Source: Sphingomonas sp. JC676
Lineage (GTDB): Bacteria; Pseudomonadota; Alphaproteobacteria; Sphingomonadales; Sphingomonadaceae
Reading direction: 5' to 3'
NCBI RefSeq assembly: GCF_014489075.1
Contig: NZ_JACTGR010000006.1
Coordinates: 124,001 to 188,000, forward strand
DNA length: 64,000 nt
In this document: one piece after another, positions 50,112-58,219 of the stretch
Layout: each line of letters begins with the position of its first letter
How positions within the stretch are numbered: position 1 is the stretch's first letter
Notes under the pieces: model-generated
The model's database searches: none
Seen by the model: only the letters and a program-made list of their open reading frames with translations
What the model was told of the DNA's origin: nothing
Made by a program: the position numbers and the translations under genes

Positions 50112-51105
50112 GCTCGTAAACCTCGATCCGGTCGCTGCCAAGCATACGTGCGTCTGACAAGGTCCAGCGATTATGTGCCGCGGCGAGATCTGCGAGACCG
50201 ATATCGGCGAGCGCGGACTTGCCGGCGCCGATCAGGATCGGCGCGCGGTAGAGAAGGAGCCGATCGACCAGGTCCGCGCGGAGGAAGGCCGCGGCGGTTT
50301 CGGCGCCGCCTTCGACCAGAATATGATCGATTCCCTCTAGTTCGGCGATCCGCTCGGGAGAGGCGATCGCTTCCCAGCCTTCAGGCGCCGCGCCCGTCGA
50401 AAGCAGCAGGCGGCGCGGCGAGCGGCTTTCCAGACCGGCGAGGCGGACGTCGAGGCTGGGTGCGTCGGCCTCGTATGTTCTCCGCCCGACCAGGATCGCT
50501 TCGTGGTGCGACCGTTCGAGATGGGCATGGGCGCGGGCCTCGGGTCCGGTGATCCAGCGGCTTTCACCCGAAGCGAGCGCGATGCGGCCGTCGAGCGAGG
50601 TGGCGAGCTTGAGCGTGACCTGGGGACGGCCTTTGGCGCGGCGAGTGAGGAATCCGGCCATCGCCCGGCGTCCGGCGCTCTCGCCGATGCCCTGTGAAAC
50701 TTCGATGCCGGCGTCGCGGAGGCGCGCAATCCCCTGGCCATCGGTGCGGGGATCGGGATCACCGAGCGCGATCACCGCCCGGGCGACGCCGGCTTCGACC
50801 AGCAGGTTGCTGCAGGCGGGGCCGCGTGGCGAGGCATGGGCGCAGGGTTCGAGCGTCACATAGACAGTTGCGCCGCGCGACTTTTCGCCGGCCTCGGCCA
50901 GCGCCATCGCCTCGGCATGCGGACGGCCGCCAGGCTGGGTCCATCCGCGCCCGACGACGCGGCCCCCCGCCTTCGCGGGGGCAGGCTGCACGATCAAGCA
51001 GCCGACATTGGGATTGGGCGCGGTGCGCCCCTTGGTGCGCTCAGAGAGCGCGAGCGCCGCCGCCATCCAGCGGGCGTCGGTCAAAAGCCGTGATTGGTCA
51101 GCCAA
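50101..51105 (-). CDS. ribD: Bifunctional pyrimidine deaminase/reductase RibD
   Basis: 334 aa. The N-terminal deaminase zinc site is GGRPHAEAMALAEAG and VTLEPCAHASPRGPACSNLL, after TAPNPNVGCLIV. The C-terminal reductase domain is QVTLKLATSLDGRIALASGE, SRWITGPEARAHAHLERS and IDHILVEGGAETAAAFL. The last two sense codons and stop lie in the arm of a palindromic repeat. The start overlaps the next gene by 25 bases. Confidence 0.94.
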   Translation of the reverse strand: MADQSRLLTDARWMAAALALSERTKGRTAPNPNVGCLIVQPAPAKAGGRVVGRGWTQPGGRPHAEAMALAEAGEKSRGATVYVTLEPCAHASPRGPACSNLLVEAGVARAVIALGDPDPRTDGQGIARLRDAGIEVSQGIGESAGRRAMAGFLTRRAKGRPQVTLKLATSLDGRIALASGESRWITGPEARAHAHLERSHHEAILVGRRTYEADAPSLDVRLAGLESRSPRRLLLSTGAAPEGWEAIASPERIAELEGIDHILVEGGAETAAAFLRADLVDRLLLYRAPILIGAGKSALADIGLADLAAAHNRWTLSDARMLGSDRIEVYERAS

Positions 51106-51428
51106 TCGTCGACCTTCTTGAACTCGGCCTGGTTCGCCCTGCGTCGTTTTTCGAGCGCTTCCTCGGCGATGTGCTTCTTGGCCTGGTCGATCTTCTGCTG
51201 GGCCTTGATCTGCGCGTCGGTGCGCGTGAGCGGCCAGGATTCGGCGTAGATGATGTTGCGCTCATACGGCGTCTCGACGCGCGAATCCTTCACGAACACG
51301 AAGAGCACCGCGAAGGTGATCGCCATCGAGAGCATCATGAACCAGAGCTCATGCGGTTTGCGCTGCGCAAGGAAGAACCGCAGGTCGCGAATCGCGCGGA
51401 GCGGGGACAGGGATCTCAGGAACGTCAT
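51081..51428 (-). CDS. Hypothetical membrane protein
   Basis: 115 aa. A basic N-terminus (RAIRDLRFFLAQRKPHELWF) leads to one membrane segment (MMLSMAITFAVLFVFVKDSR) and a charged helical C-terminal tail (QKIDQAKKHIAEEALEKRRR). Start ATG 51428 begins this pattern. Lies between tonB and ribD with overlap into ribD, so it is likely co-transcribed. Family not recognised. Confidence 0.65.
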   Translation of the reverse strand: MTFLRSLSPLRAIRDLRFFLAQRKPHELWFMMLSMAITFAVLFVFVKDSRVETPYERNIIYAESWPLTRTDAQIKAQQKIDQAKKHIAEEALEKRRRANQAEFKKVDDWLTNHGF

Positions 51429-51486
51429 CTCGGGCGCAAGATAGGGATGCGAGGGCTCAGGGACCAGCCCCCGCATCCAACACCCG

Positions 51487-52161
51487 TCAGCGGGCGTTTT
51501 CGAGCTCGAAGCGGACGTTCATGACCTTCCAGCTCTCTTCCGGAACGCCGCCGCGGCTGGCGGGCTTGAAGCGCCACTTGCCGAGCGCCTGGCGCTTGGT
51601 GACCTCGAAGAATGCCGTGCTGGTGGTGCCGAGCTGCTGAACCTCCTTGACCCGGCCATCGACGCCGATCCGCACGCGGACGCGGACCTGGCCGTCGCGC
51701 TGGGCGCGCAACTCGGACGAGGGATATTCGGGCTGAAAGTCCTTGAGGTAGCGCGGGTCCTGCTCGGCGCCCATCAACGGCGGCAGCACCTTGGGCGGTT
51801 CGACCGTCGTGGGCGGACCGGTTTCGATGACCTTCGGCTGGAACGGCTGCGGCGGATCGATGACGTCGGTCGTGGCAGACGTGTTGTCCGATTTGGTCAA
51901 CACCTCGGGCTTCGGCGCGGTCGGCAGGGGTTCGCGGGCCACGTCGCGCTTCACGGTCTTGGGCTGCGGCTTCGGTTGCTCGACCGGCGGCGGGACCGGC
52001 GGATCCTTATAGTCGTTGATGATGAACCTGATCGGCTCCTTGCCGATAATGTTGGGCGCCGAATAGATCAGGCCGGCGATGATCGCGGCGTTGATCGCGA
52101 GTGCGGCGCCGAAGCTGAAGCCGCGCGAATGCGGAGGCTGGTACCTGTGATTGGCGTACAT
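51487..52161 (-). CDS. tonB: TonB energy-transducing protein
   Basis: 224 aa. An N-terminal membrane anchor (AALAINAAIIAGLIYSAPNI), a Pro-rich periplasmic span (DPPVPPPVEQPKPQPKTVKR) and a C-terminal TonB domain (YPSSELRAQRDGQVRVRVRI, QALGKWRFKPASRGGVPEES). Transfers proton-motive energy to receptors like the one at 23043. ATG 52161 has GGAG ten bases upstream. No exbB/exbD adjoin it. Confidence 0.9.
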   Translation of the reverse strand: MYANHRYQPPHSRGFSFGAALAINAAIIAGLIYSAPNIIGKEPIRFIINDYKDPPVPPPVEQPKPQPKTVKRDVAREPLPTAPKPEVLTKSDNTSATTDVIDPPQPFQPKVIETGPPTTVEPPKVLPPLMGAEQDPRYLKDFQPEYPSSELRAQRDGQVRVRVRIGVDGRVKEVQQLGTTSTAFFEVTKRQALGKWRFKPASRGGVPEESWKVMNVRFELENAR

Positions 52162-52208
52162 GCTGTGCACTCCATCTCCTGTTGCCGGTCTTTAGCGCCG
52201 ACTTAGTG

Positions 52209-52236
52209 ATGATACATCATTACATGCTAATGGCAA
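52209..52236 (-). promoter_or_regulatory. tonB promoter with palindromic operator over the -10
   Basis: TTGCCA (52236-52231), 16-base spacer, TATCAT (52214-52209). A palindrome ATGAT-AC-ATCAT (52209-52220), symmetric out to 52206-52223 except for one pair, overlaps the -10. Its half-sites resemble Fur boxes, suggesting iron repression. Confidence 0.5.
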
Positions 52237-52248
52237 ATGGTTTCCGGG

Positions 52249-53580
52249 TCAGGCGGCGGAGAGGCGCGCGATCGCACGATCCTTGCCGATCAGCGGCAAG
52301 AGCGCGGCCATGTCGGGGCCGTGATCGCGGCCGGTGAGCGCCTGGCGCAACGGCAGGAACAGCGCCCGGCCCTTGCGTTCGGTCTCGGCCCTGAGCGCAT
52401 CGGTGAGCGCGTGCCAGGGATCGGCCGACCAATCGATCTCGCTGGCGAGCGCGGCGGCGCGGGCGAGGAAAGCACGATCCTCTTCGGCGGGCGCGGGCGA
52501 ATCGACCGGGCCCTGAACGACGGTCCACCAGTCGGCGGATTCGGCGACGGTGGAGAGGTTGGGGCGTATCGCGTCCCATGCCGCGGCGTCCATGCCGGTG
52601 GGCAGGCGCGTGGCAACCGACACGAAATCGAGCTGGTGGAGGATGCGGGCGTTGAGCTGGGCCAGCTCGGTCTCGTCGAAGCGCGCCGGGGCGCGGCCGA
52701 AGCGGCCGAAGTCGAAGCTTTGGATCAAGGGCGCGGGATCGGCAAAGGGTTCGACGGGATCGCTGGTGCCGAGCCGGGCGAGCAATGCGATCAGCGCCTG
52801 TGGTTCGATGCCGATCTCGCGGAAATGCGCCACGCCGAGCGAACCGAGCCGCTTGGAGAGCTTGCCTTCGCTGCCGGTCAGCAGCGCCTCATGCGCAAAG
52901 GCGGGCGGCGACGCGCCCAGCGCCTCGAACATCTGGAGTTGGGACGCGGTGTTGGAGACATGATCCTCGCCGCGCACGACATGGCTGATCCCCATGTCCA
53001 CATCATCGATCACCGAGGGAAGCAGATAGAGCCAGGATCCGTCGGCGCGGCGGACGACGGGGTCGCTCATCGTCCTGGGATCGAAGCGTTGATGGCCGCG
53101 GACGAGGTCGTCCCATTCGATTGCCGCGTCATGATCGAGCCGGAAGCGCCAGTGCGGCTGGACGCCGTCGGCTTCCAGCCTTGCGCGATCGGCGTCGGTG
53201 AGGGTCAGGGCGGCGCGGCCATAGACCGGCGGGAGACCGCGGCCGAGCAGGACCTTGCGCTTGAGATCGAGTTCCTCGGCGGTCTCGTACGCCGGATAGA
53301 CGCGGCCCGCGGCGACCAATTCGGCGAAGCGTGCCTCGTAGCGATCGAAGCGCGCCGACTGGCGTTCCTCATCGTCAGGCGCGAGGCCCAGCCAGGCGAG
53401 ATCGGCTCGAATCGCATCGACATGGCGCTCTTCCGATCGCGCCTGATCGGTATCGTCGATGCGCAGCAGGAAGCGCCCGCCATGCCGGCGCGCAAACAGC
53501 CAATTGTGGAGCGCGGTCCGCAAATTGCCGACATGGAGGCTGCCGGTGGGGCTGGGGGCGAAGCGGGTCGTGACCGTCAT
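52249..53580 (-). CDS. gltX: Glutamate--tRNA ligase
   Basis: 443 aa class I synthetase. The HIGH-type motif is FAPSPTGSLHVGNLRTALHN; RIDDTDQARSEERHVDAIRA and the KMSKS-type motif GSEGKLSKRLGSLGV follow, with a C-terminal anticodon-binding helical domain. Alphaproteobacteria often carry two GltX paralogues; which one this is cannot be decided from the window. Confidence 0.93.
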   Translation of the reverse strand: MTVTTRFAPSPTGSLHVGNLRTALHNWLFARRHGGRFLLRIDDTDQARSEERHVDAIRADLAWLGLAPDDEERQSARFDRYEARFAELVAAGRVYPAYETAEELDLKRKVLLGRGLPPVYGRAALTLTDADRARLEADGVQPHWRFRLDHDAAIEWDDLVRGHQRFDPRTMSDPVVRRADGSWLYLLPSVIDDVDMGISHVVRGEDHVSNTASQLQMFEALGASPPAFAHEALLTGSEGKLSKRLGSLGVAHFREIGIEPQALIALLARLGTSDPVEPFADPAPLIQSFDFGRFGRAPARFDETELAQLNARILHQLDFVSVATRLPTGMDAAAWDAIRPNLSTVAESADWWTVVQGPVDSPAPAEEDRAFLARAAALASEIDWSADPWHALTDALRAETERKGRALFLPLRQALTGRDHGPDMAALLPLIGKDRAIARLSAA

Positions 53581-53675
53581 GGCCGGGACCTAGGCCGCAA
53601 GGGCGCAAGCGGCAATGCCCCTTTACCTGTCTGGACGGCCACGCCTAAGAGGCGGGCGGACGGGAGATCACGCAC

Positions 53676-54611
53676 ATGAAATTGATGGCCGGCAACTCGA
53701 ACCTGCCGCTCGCCTCGGCGATCGCGGACTATCTCGAGATTTCGCTCACCAAGGCGAATGTGCGCCGCTTTGCCGACGAGGAGATCTTCGTCGAGATCCT
53801 CGAGAATGTGCGCGGCGAGGACGTGTTCGTGCTCCAGTCGACCAGCTATCCGGCCAACGACAATCTCATGGAGCTGCTGATCATGATCGACGCGCTCAAG
53901 CGCGCGTCGGCCAAAAGGATCACCGCGGTGCTCCCCTATTTCGGCTATGCCCGCCAGGACCGGAAGCCCGGCCCGCGCACGCCGATCTCGGCCAAGCTGG
54001 TCGCCAATTTGATCACCGTCGCCGGCGCCGACCGCGTGCTCTCGGTCGATCTCCATGCCGGGCAGATCCAAGGCTTCTTCGATATCCCGACCGACAATCT
54101 CTACGGCGCGCCGGTGATGTCGGCCGACATCCATACCCGCTTCCCGGACAAGCAATGGATGGTCGTTTCGCCCGACGTGGGCGGCGTGGTCCGCGCCCGT
54201 GCACTGGCGAAGCGGCTCGACAATGCCCCGCTGGCGATCGTCGACAAGCGCCGCGAGCGGCCGGGCGAATCGGAAGTGATGAACATCATCGGCCAGGTCG
54301 AGGGGCGCTTCTGCATCCTGATCGACGACATCGTCGATTCGGCGGGCACCTTGTGCAACGCCGCCGCCGCGCTGAAGGCGGCGGGCGCCGAGGACGTGGT
54401 CGCTTATTGTACGCATGGCGTACTTTCGGGCGGCGCGGTGGCGCGGGTCGACGGATCGGCGCTGGCCGAGCTCGTCATCACCGATTCGATCGGCAACCAC
54501 GCGGTGATCGCCGACAGCAAGAAGATCCGGCACCTCACGATTGCGCCGCTGCTCGCCGAGGCGGTACGCCGCATCGCGGACGAAAGCTCGGTCTCCAGCC
54601 TGTTCGACTAG
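53676..54611 (+). CDS. prs: Ribose-phosphate pyrophosphokinase
   Basis: 311 aa enzyme making PRPP from ribose-5-phosphate and ATP. Motifs: LPYFGYARQDRKP-type ATP region (here VLPYFGYARQDRKPGPRTPI), VLSVDLHAGQIQGFFDIPTD with the metal-binding His, VSPDVGGVVRARALAKRL, and PRPP loop ILIDDIVDSAGTLCNAAAAL. GGGAG precedes the ATG. Its end overlaps the convergent permease gene by four bases. Confidence 0.95.
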   Translation: MKLMAGNSNLPLASAIADYLEISLTKANVRRFADEEIFVEILENVRGEDVFVLQSTSYPANDNLMELLIMIDALKRASAKRITAVLPYFGYARQDRKPGPRTPISAKLVANLITVAGADRVLSVDLHAGQIQGFFDIPTDNLYGAPVMSADIHTRFPDKQWMVVSPDVGGVVRARALAKRLDNAPLAIVDKRRERPGESEVMNIIGQVEGRFCILIDDIVDSAGTLCNAAAALKAAGAEDVVAYCTHGVLSGGAVARVDGSALAELVITDSIGNHAVIADSKKIRHLTIAPLLAEAVRRIADESSVSSLFD

Positions 54612-55357
54612 GCCAGCGCCTCCCAGACCAGCGCCGCGCCGACCAGGATCATCAGCCAGTAGATCGCGGTGTAGAAGCGTTCTGGCGAGACGCGGCGGAC
54701 CAGCCAGACCCCGGCCAGGGTCGAGACCAAAGCGAGCGGCAGCAGCGCGGCGGAGGTGAGCAGGTTCGCCCGGCTGAACTGGCCGAGCGCGACATAAGCG
54801 GGCACCTTCAGCCAGTTGGTCGCGGCGAAATAGATCGCGGTGGTGCCGACCAGCACGTCGCGCGGCAGGTTGCGCGGCAGTACCCAGAGCTGGAAGGGTG
54901 GCTGGCCGGCATGCGCGATCTGGCTGGTGAAGCCCGAGGCGATGCCGAACAAAGATCCCACCCATTCGGGCCATCGCGCCGCGTCGCGCGGGACAGCATG
55001 CGCATCGACCCAGAGCCGGTACGCGCCGAACAGGATCGAGATCAAGCCGACCGCCGCCATCACCGCGACCGGCGAGACGCTGGCGGCAAAGGCATAGCCG
55101 AGCCAGATGCCGATCACCGATCCCGGCAGCATCCAGCCGATCAGCCGCCAGTCGACCGTGCGGCGGAACGCGAGCACGCTTACCACGTCCTGCGTGATCA
55201 GGATCGGCAGCGTGATCGCGGCGGCGCGCACCGGATCGATCGCGAAGGCGAGCAAGGGCAATGACAACGCGCCCATCCCCGCAAAGCCGCCCTTGGACAG
55301 GCCGAGCAGGATGACCGCGGGAATGGCGAGCGCGTAGAAATGCCAGTCGGTGATCAT
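54608..55357 (-). CDS. TauE/SafE family sulfite exporter-like permease
   Basis: 249 aa, about eight membrane helices. Repeats: IPAVILLGLSKGGFAGMGAL with the family Gly-rich loop, and GSLFGIASGFTSQIAHAGQP in the second half. The family exports sulfite, sulfonates or related anions; the substrate here is unknown. Confidence 0.87.
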   Translation of the reverse strand: MITDWHFYALAIPAVILLGLSKGGFAGMGALSLPLLAFAIDPVRAAAITLPILITQDVVSVLAFRRTVDWRLIGWMLPGSVIGIWLGYAFAASVSPVAVMAAVGLISILFGAYRLWVDAHAVPRDAARWPEWVGSLFGIASGFTSQIAHAGQPPFQLWVLPRNLPRDVLVGTTAIYFAATNWLKVPAYVALGQFSRANLLTSAALLPLALVSTLAGVWLVRRVSPERFYTAIYWLMILVGAALVWEALA

Positions 55358-55390
55358 GACGTCATGCCGCCAGGCGAAGCTCCCGGGAAC

Positions 55391-56458
55391 TCAGGCTTCA
55401 TCGGTCGTCGTGCCGATATCGCCCGAGTCGACCCATTCGCGCCAGATCAGCACGAGCGCCGCCATCACGGCGGGCCCGACGAACAGGCCGAGCAGACCGA
55501 TCGTCTCGACCCCGCCGACGATGCCGATCAGCACCCAGACAAAGGGCAGGCGCGTCGTGCCGCCAATCAAGCCCGGGCGCAGGAAATGGTCGATCACGAA
55601 GTTGATCACAAAGGCCAGCACGCCGACGATGATCGCCGCCACCACCGCGCCCTGGATCACCAGCAGCAGGAGCGCCACCAGCAGTACGGCGACAAGGCCG
55701 AACGGGATGATCGAGGCGAGGCCAGACAAGAGGCCCGTCAGGATCGGATGCGGTACGCCGGCAAAGGCGAAGATCACCGCCATGATGATGCCCTGGGCGA
55801 GACCGAGCAGCACGAGCCCGTCGACCGTGCCGCGCACCGAGGCGAAGATCTGGCGCCCCACGCGCCCACCGGCATCGCCGAACGCCCGGGTCGCGCCGCG
55901 CTCGAGCTGCTGCACGACGGTGTCGCGGTCACGGATCAGGAAGAACAGGACGACGATCGTGAACGCGAAGACGACGACGCGCCTGATGACGTCGTGCGTA
56001 AGGGTCCTGGACTGTGCGAGGAGCAGGTCGGTGTCGATACGCGCGAACTGCTCCGAAGCGCCGGCAGCCGTGAGGAGATGCGCATTCCACCAGGCCGTGA
56101 TCTGGGCCGACCCGATCGGCAGGTTTGCTACCCAGGCCGGCACGGGCACGCCATGGGCACGCGCGTCCGCCAGCCAGAGCGCGACGCCCTGCGCCTCGAC
56201 CACAGCGCGCGCCAGAGCGATCACGAGCGGTACAACGACGATCAGCAGCACGGCAGACGTGATCAGGCAGGCGACGAGCGTCTCGTGGCCAGGCCAGCGG
56301 GCCAGCAGGCGCCGGCGCAGCGGCTCGACGGCGATAGCGACGACGCCAGCCCACAGGATCGCGGGAACGAAGGCGGCGCCGATCCACAGGGCGCCGAGTG
56401 CGATCGCCAAGGCGAGCGCGACACGCGCGCGCAACTGAGCGGGCGTCGAATTGTCCAA
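55391..56458 (-). CDS. AI-2E family transporter (PerM-like)
   Basis: 355 aa with about eight helices: VALALAIALGALWIGAAFVP at the N-terminus and the family core DGLVLLGLAQGIIMAVIFAF, ASIIPFGLVAVLLVALLLLV, LPFVWVLIGIVGGVETIGLL. TTG 56458 is proposed as start because GGGGAA lies directly upstream; the frame continues to 56641 without support. Function ranges from autoinducer export to ion antiport in the family. Confidence 0.83.
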   Translation of the reverse strand: MDNSTPAQLRARVALALAIALGALWIGAAFVPAILWAGVVAIAVEPLRRRLLARWPGHETLVACLITSAVLLIVVVPLVIALARAVVEAQGVALWLADARAHGVPVPAWVANLPIGSAQITAWWNAHLLTAAGASEQFARIDTDLLLAQSRTLTHDVIRRVVVFAFTIVVLFFLIRDRDTVVQQLERGATRAFGDAGGRVGRQIFASVRGTVDGLVLLGLAQGIIMAVIFAFAGVPHPILTGLLSGLASIIPFGLVAVLLVALLLLVIQGAVVAAIIVGVLAFVINFVIDHFLRPGLIGGTTRLPFVWVLIGIVGGVETIGLLGLFVGPAVMAALVLIWREWVDSGDIGTTTDEA

Positions 56459-56588
56459 TTTAGTTCCCCGCAATTGCCCAGCGCGGCCCGCGCGCTTCGG
56501 CACGGACGATGCCCTTGGAGGCGAAGCTCCGCAATGGGCCGCGCCTTGCGGATTTGCGTCCGCAGGCAAAATGCCTAAGCGGAAAGCC

Positions 56589-56912
56589 ATGGCCGAGGAC
56601 CGTAGCGGACAGATCGCAGTGATCTTCGTCTCCGAGCGCACGTTCGAAGACGATACCGGCTATGCAGAAGCGGCGGCGGCGATGGACGCGCTCGCCGCCC
56701 TGCAACCCGGCTATCGCGGCGTGGACGATGCGCGGGGCGAGGACCGGATCGGCATCACGGTCAGCTATTGGGCCGACGAGGCGAGCGCGATCGCGTGGCG
56801 CAGGCATCCCGAGCACGCCGCGACGCGCGAGATGGGGCGGGGACGCTGGTACCACTGGTACATGCTCCACGTCGCCGAGATCGGACGCAGCTATAGCTGG
56901 GAACGCGGATGA
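56589..56912 (+). CDS. Antibiotic-biosynthesis-monooxygenase-fold protein
   Basis: 107 aa dimeric alpha/beta-barrel (ABM) type: QIAVIFVSERTFEDDTGYAE, ITVSYWADEASAIAWRRHPE, and a terminal GRGRWYHWYMLHVAEIGRSY segment. Many such proteins are heme- or quinol-linked monooxygenases, others have unknown roles. ATG 56589 after GCGGAAAG is preferred over 56571. Overlaps the MFS gene start (ATGA). Confidence 0.8.
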   Translation: MAEDRSGQIAVIFVSERTFEDDTGYAEAAAAMDALAALQPGYRGVDDARGEDRIGITVSYWADEASAIAWRRHPEHAATREMGRGRWYHWYMLHVAEIGRSYSWERG

Positions 56913-58219
56913 AGGTCCGCGGCATCGACGGGACCTTCGCGCTTCTCTTCACGGTGATGCTCGCGATCGCGGCGGGCAATACCGCGCTGCAATCGGTGCT
57001 CCCCGCGCTCGGCCGCTCGCTGGGCGCCGCCGACAGCGCGGTCGCGGCGGTCTTCTCGGTCTCCGCCTTACTCTGGGTGATCTGCGCGCCGTTCTGGGCC
57101 AACCGATCCGACCGGCATGGACGGCGCGCGATGGTGCTGCTCGGAGTCGCGGGGTTCACCGCCTCGCTGTTCCTGTGCGGGCTTTTCCTGGTGCTGGGCA
57201 TCAACGGCGTGCTCGGGCCGATCACCACCTTCGTCGCCTTCATCGCCGGCCGGATGCTCTACGGCATCTTCGGATCGGCGGCACCGCCGGCAGTGCAGGC
57301 GCTGGTCGCGGGGCGCACCACGCGCGACGAGCGGACCAAGGCGCTGACCCTGCTCGCCTCCGCTTTCGGACTCGGTACGATCCTGGGGCCGGCGATCGCA
57401 CCCTATCTGGTGATGGGAAGCCTGTGGCAGGGCGGGCCACAGATCGGGCTGGCGGGGCCGGCCTTTGCCGGCAGCGCGATCGGTGCGGTGATCTGGATCG
57501 CAGTCGCCCGGCTGCTGCCGCGCGAGGAAACTGCGTCGCACGGCGCGGCGGTCGCCTATCCCTCGATCGGCGGACAGGGTTCGGGGGCGAGCGTTACCGC
57601 CGCCACCGCCGACCCCAGCCAGCCGGTCGGCTATTTCGATCCGCGCGTCCGCGCCTGGATCATCTGCGGGCTGGTGATCGGCCATGCTCAGGCGATGACC
57701 GGGCAGGCGATCGGCTTCCTGATCATCGACCGGCTGCACGTGACCCCGCTCGACGCGCTCCAGCCGACGGGGCTGGTGCTGATGCTGGGCGCGGTTTCCT
57801 CGCTCATGGTGCAATGGGGGTTGATTCCGCTGTTCGACCTGAAGCCGCGCGCTCTGGTGCTGATCGGCGTGGCGCTGGGAGCGGCAGGTTGCGTGGCGAC
57901 GGGTAGCGCGACCTCGCTCTACGGCATCGCGCTCGGCTATGCGCTGACCGCGCTCGGCATGGGATTCGCGCGGCCGGGCTTCACCGCGGGCTCGTCGCTG
58001 GCGGTCGATACGCACCACCAGGGATCGGTGGCGGGCAAGGTCACCTCGGTCAACGGCGCGGCGTTCGTGCTCGGGCCGTCGATCGGGGTGGGGCTGTATG
58101 AGCTGTGGCGGCCGCTACCCTATCTCACGGCCGCCAGCTGGCTCGCTTGCCTGTTTGTCTATGCCTGGCTCAATCTTCGCCCTTCGGGCCATGGCCGCGG
58201 AGCATCCCCGGCGCGATGA
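56909..58219 (+). CDS. MFS transporter, TetA-like
   Basis: 436 aa, twelve helices. The MFS signature between helices 2 and 3 is PFWANRSDRHGRRAMVLLGV and helix 5 resembles the antiporter motif LASAFGLGTILGPAIAPYLV. Likely a drug or metabolite exporter. Coupled to the ABM-fold gene. Its 3' end overlaps the convergent CDC48-like gene by 50 bases. Confidence 0.87.
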   Translation: MKVRGIDGTFALLFTVMLAIAAGNTALQSVLPALGRSLGAADSAVAAVFSVSALLWVICAPFWANRSDRHGRRAMVLLGVAGFTASLFLCGLFLVLGINGVLGPITTFVAFIAGRMLYGIFGSAAPPAVQALVAGRTTRDERTKALTLLASAFGLGTILGPAIAPYLVMGSLWQGGPQIGLAGPAFAGSAIGAVIWIAVARLLPREETASHGAAVAYPSIGGQGSGASVTAATADPSQPVGYFDPRVRAWIICGLVIGHAQAMTGQAIGFLIIDRLHVTPLDALQPTGLVLMLGAVSSLMVQWGLIPLFDLKPRALVLIGVALGAAGCVATGSATSLYGIALGYALTALGMGFARPGFTAGSSLAVDTHHQGSVAGKVTSVNGAAFVLGPSIGVGLYELWRPLPYLTAASWLACLFVYAWLNLRPSGHGRGASPAR

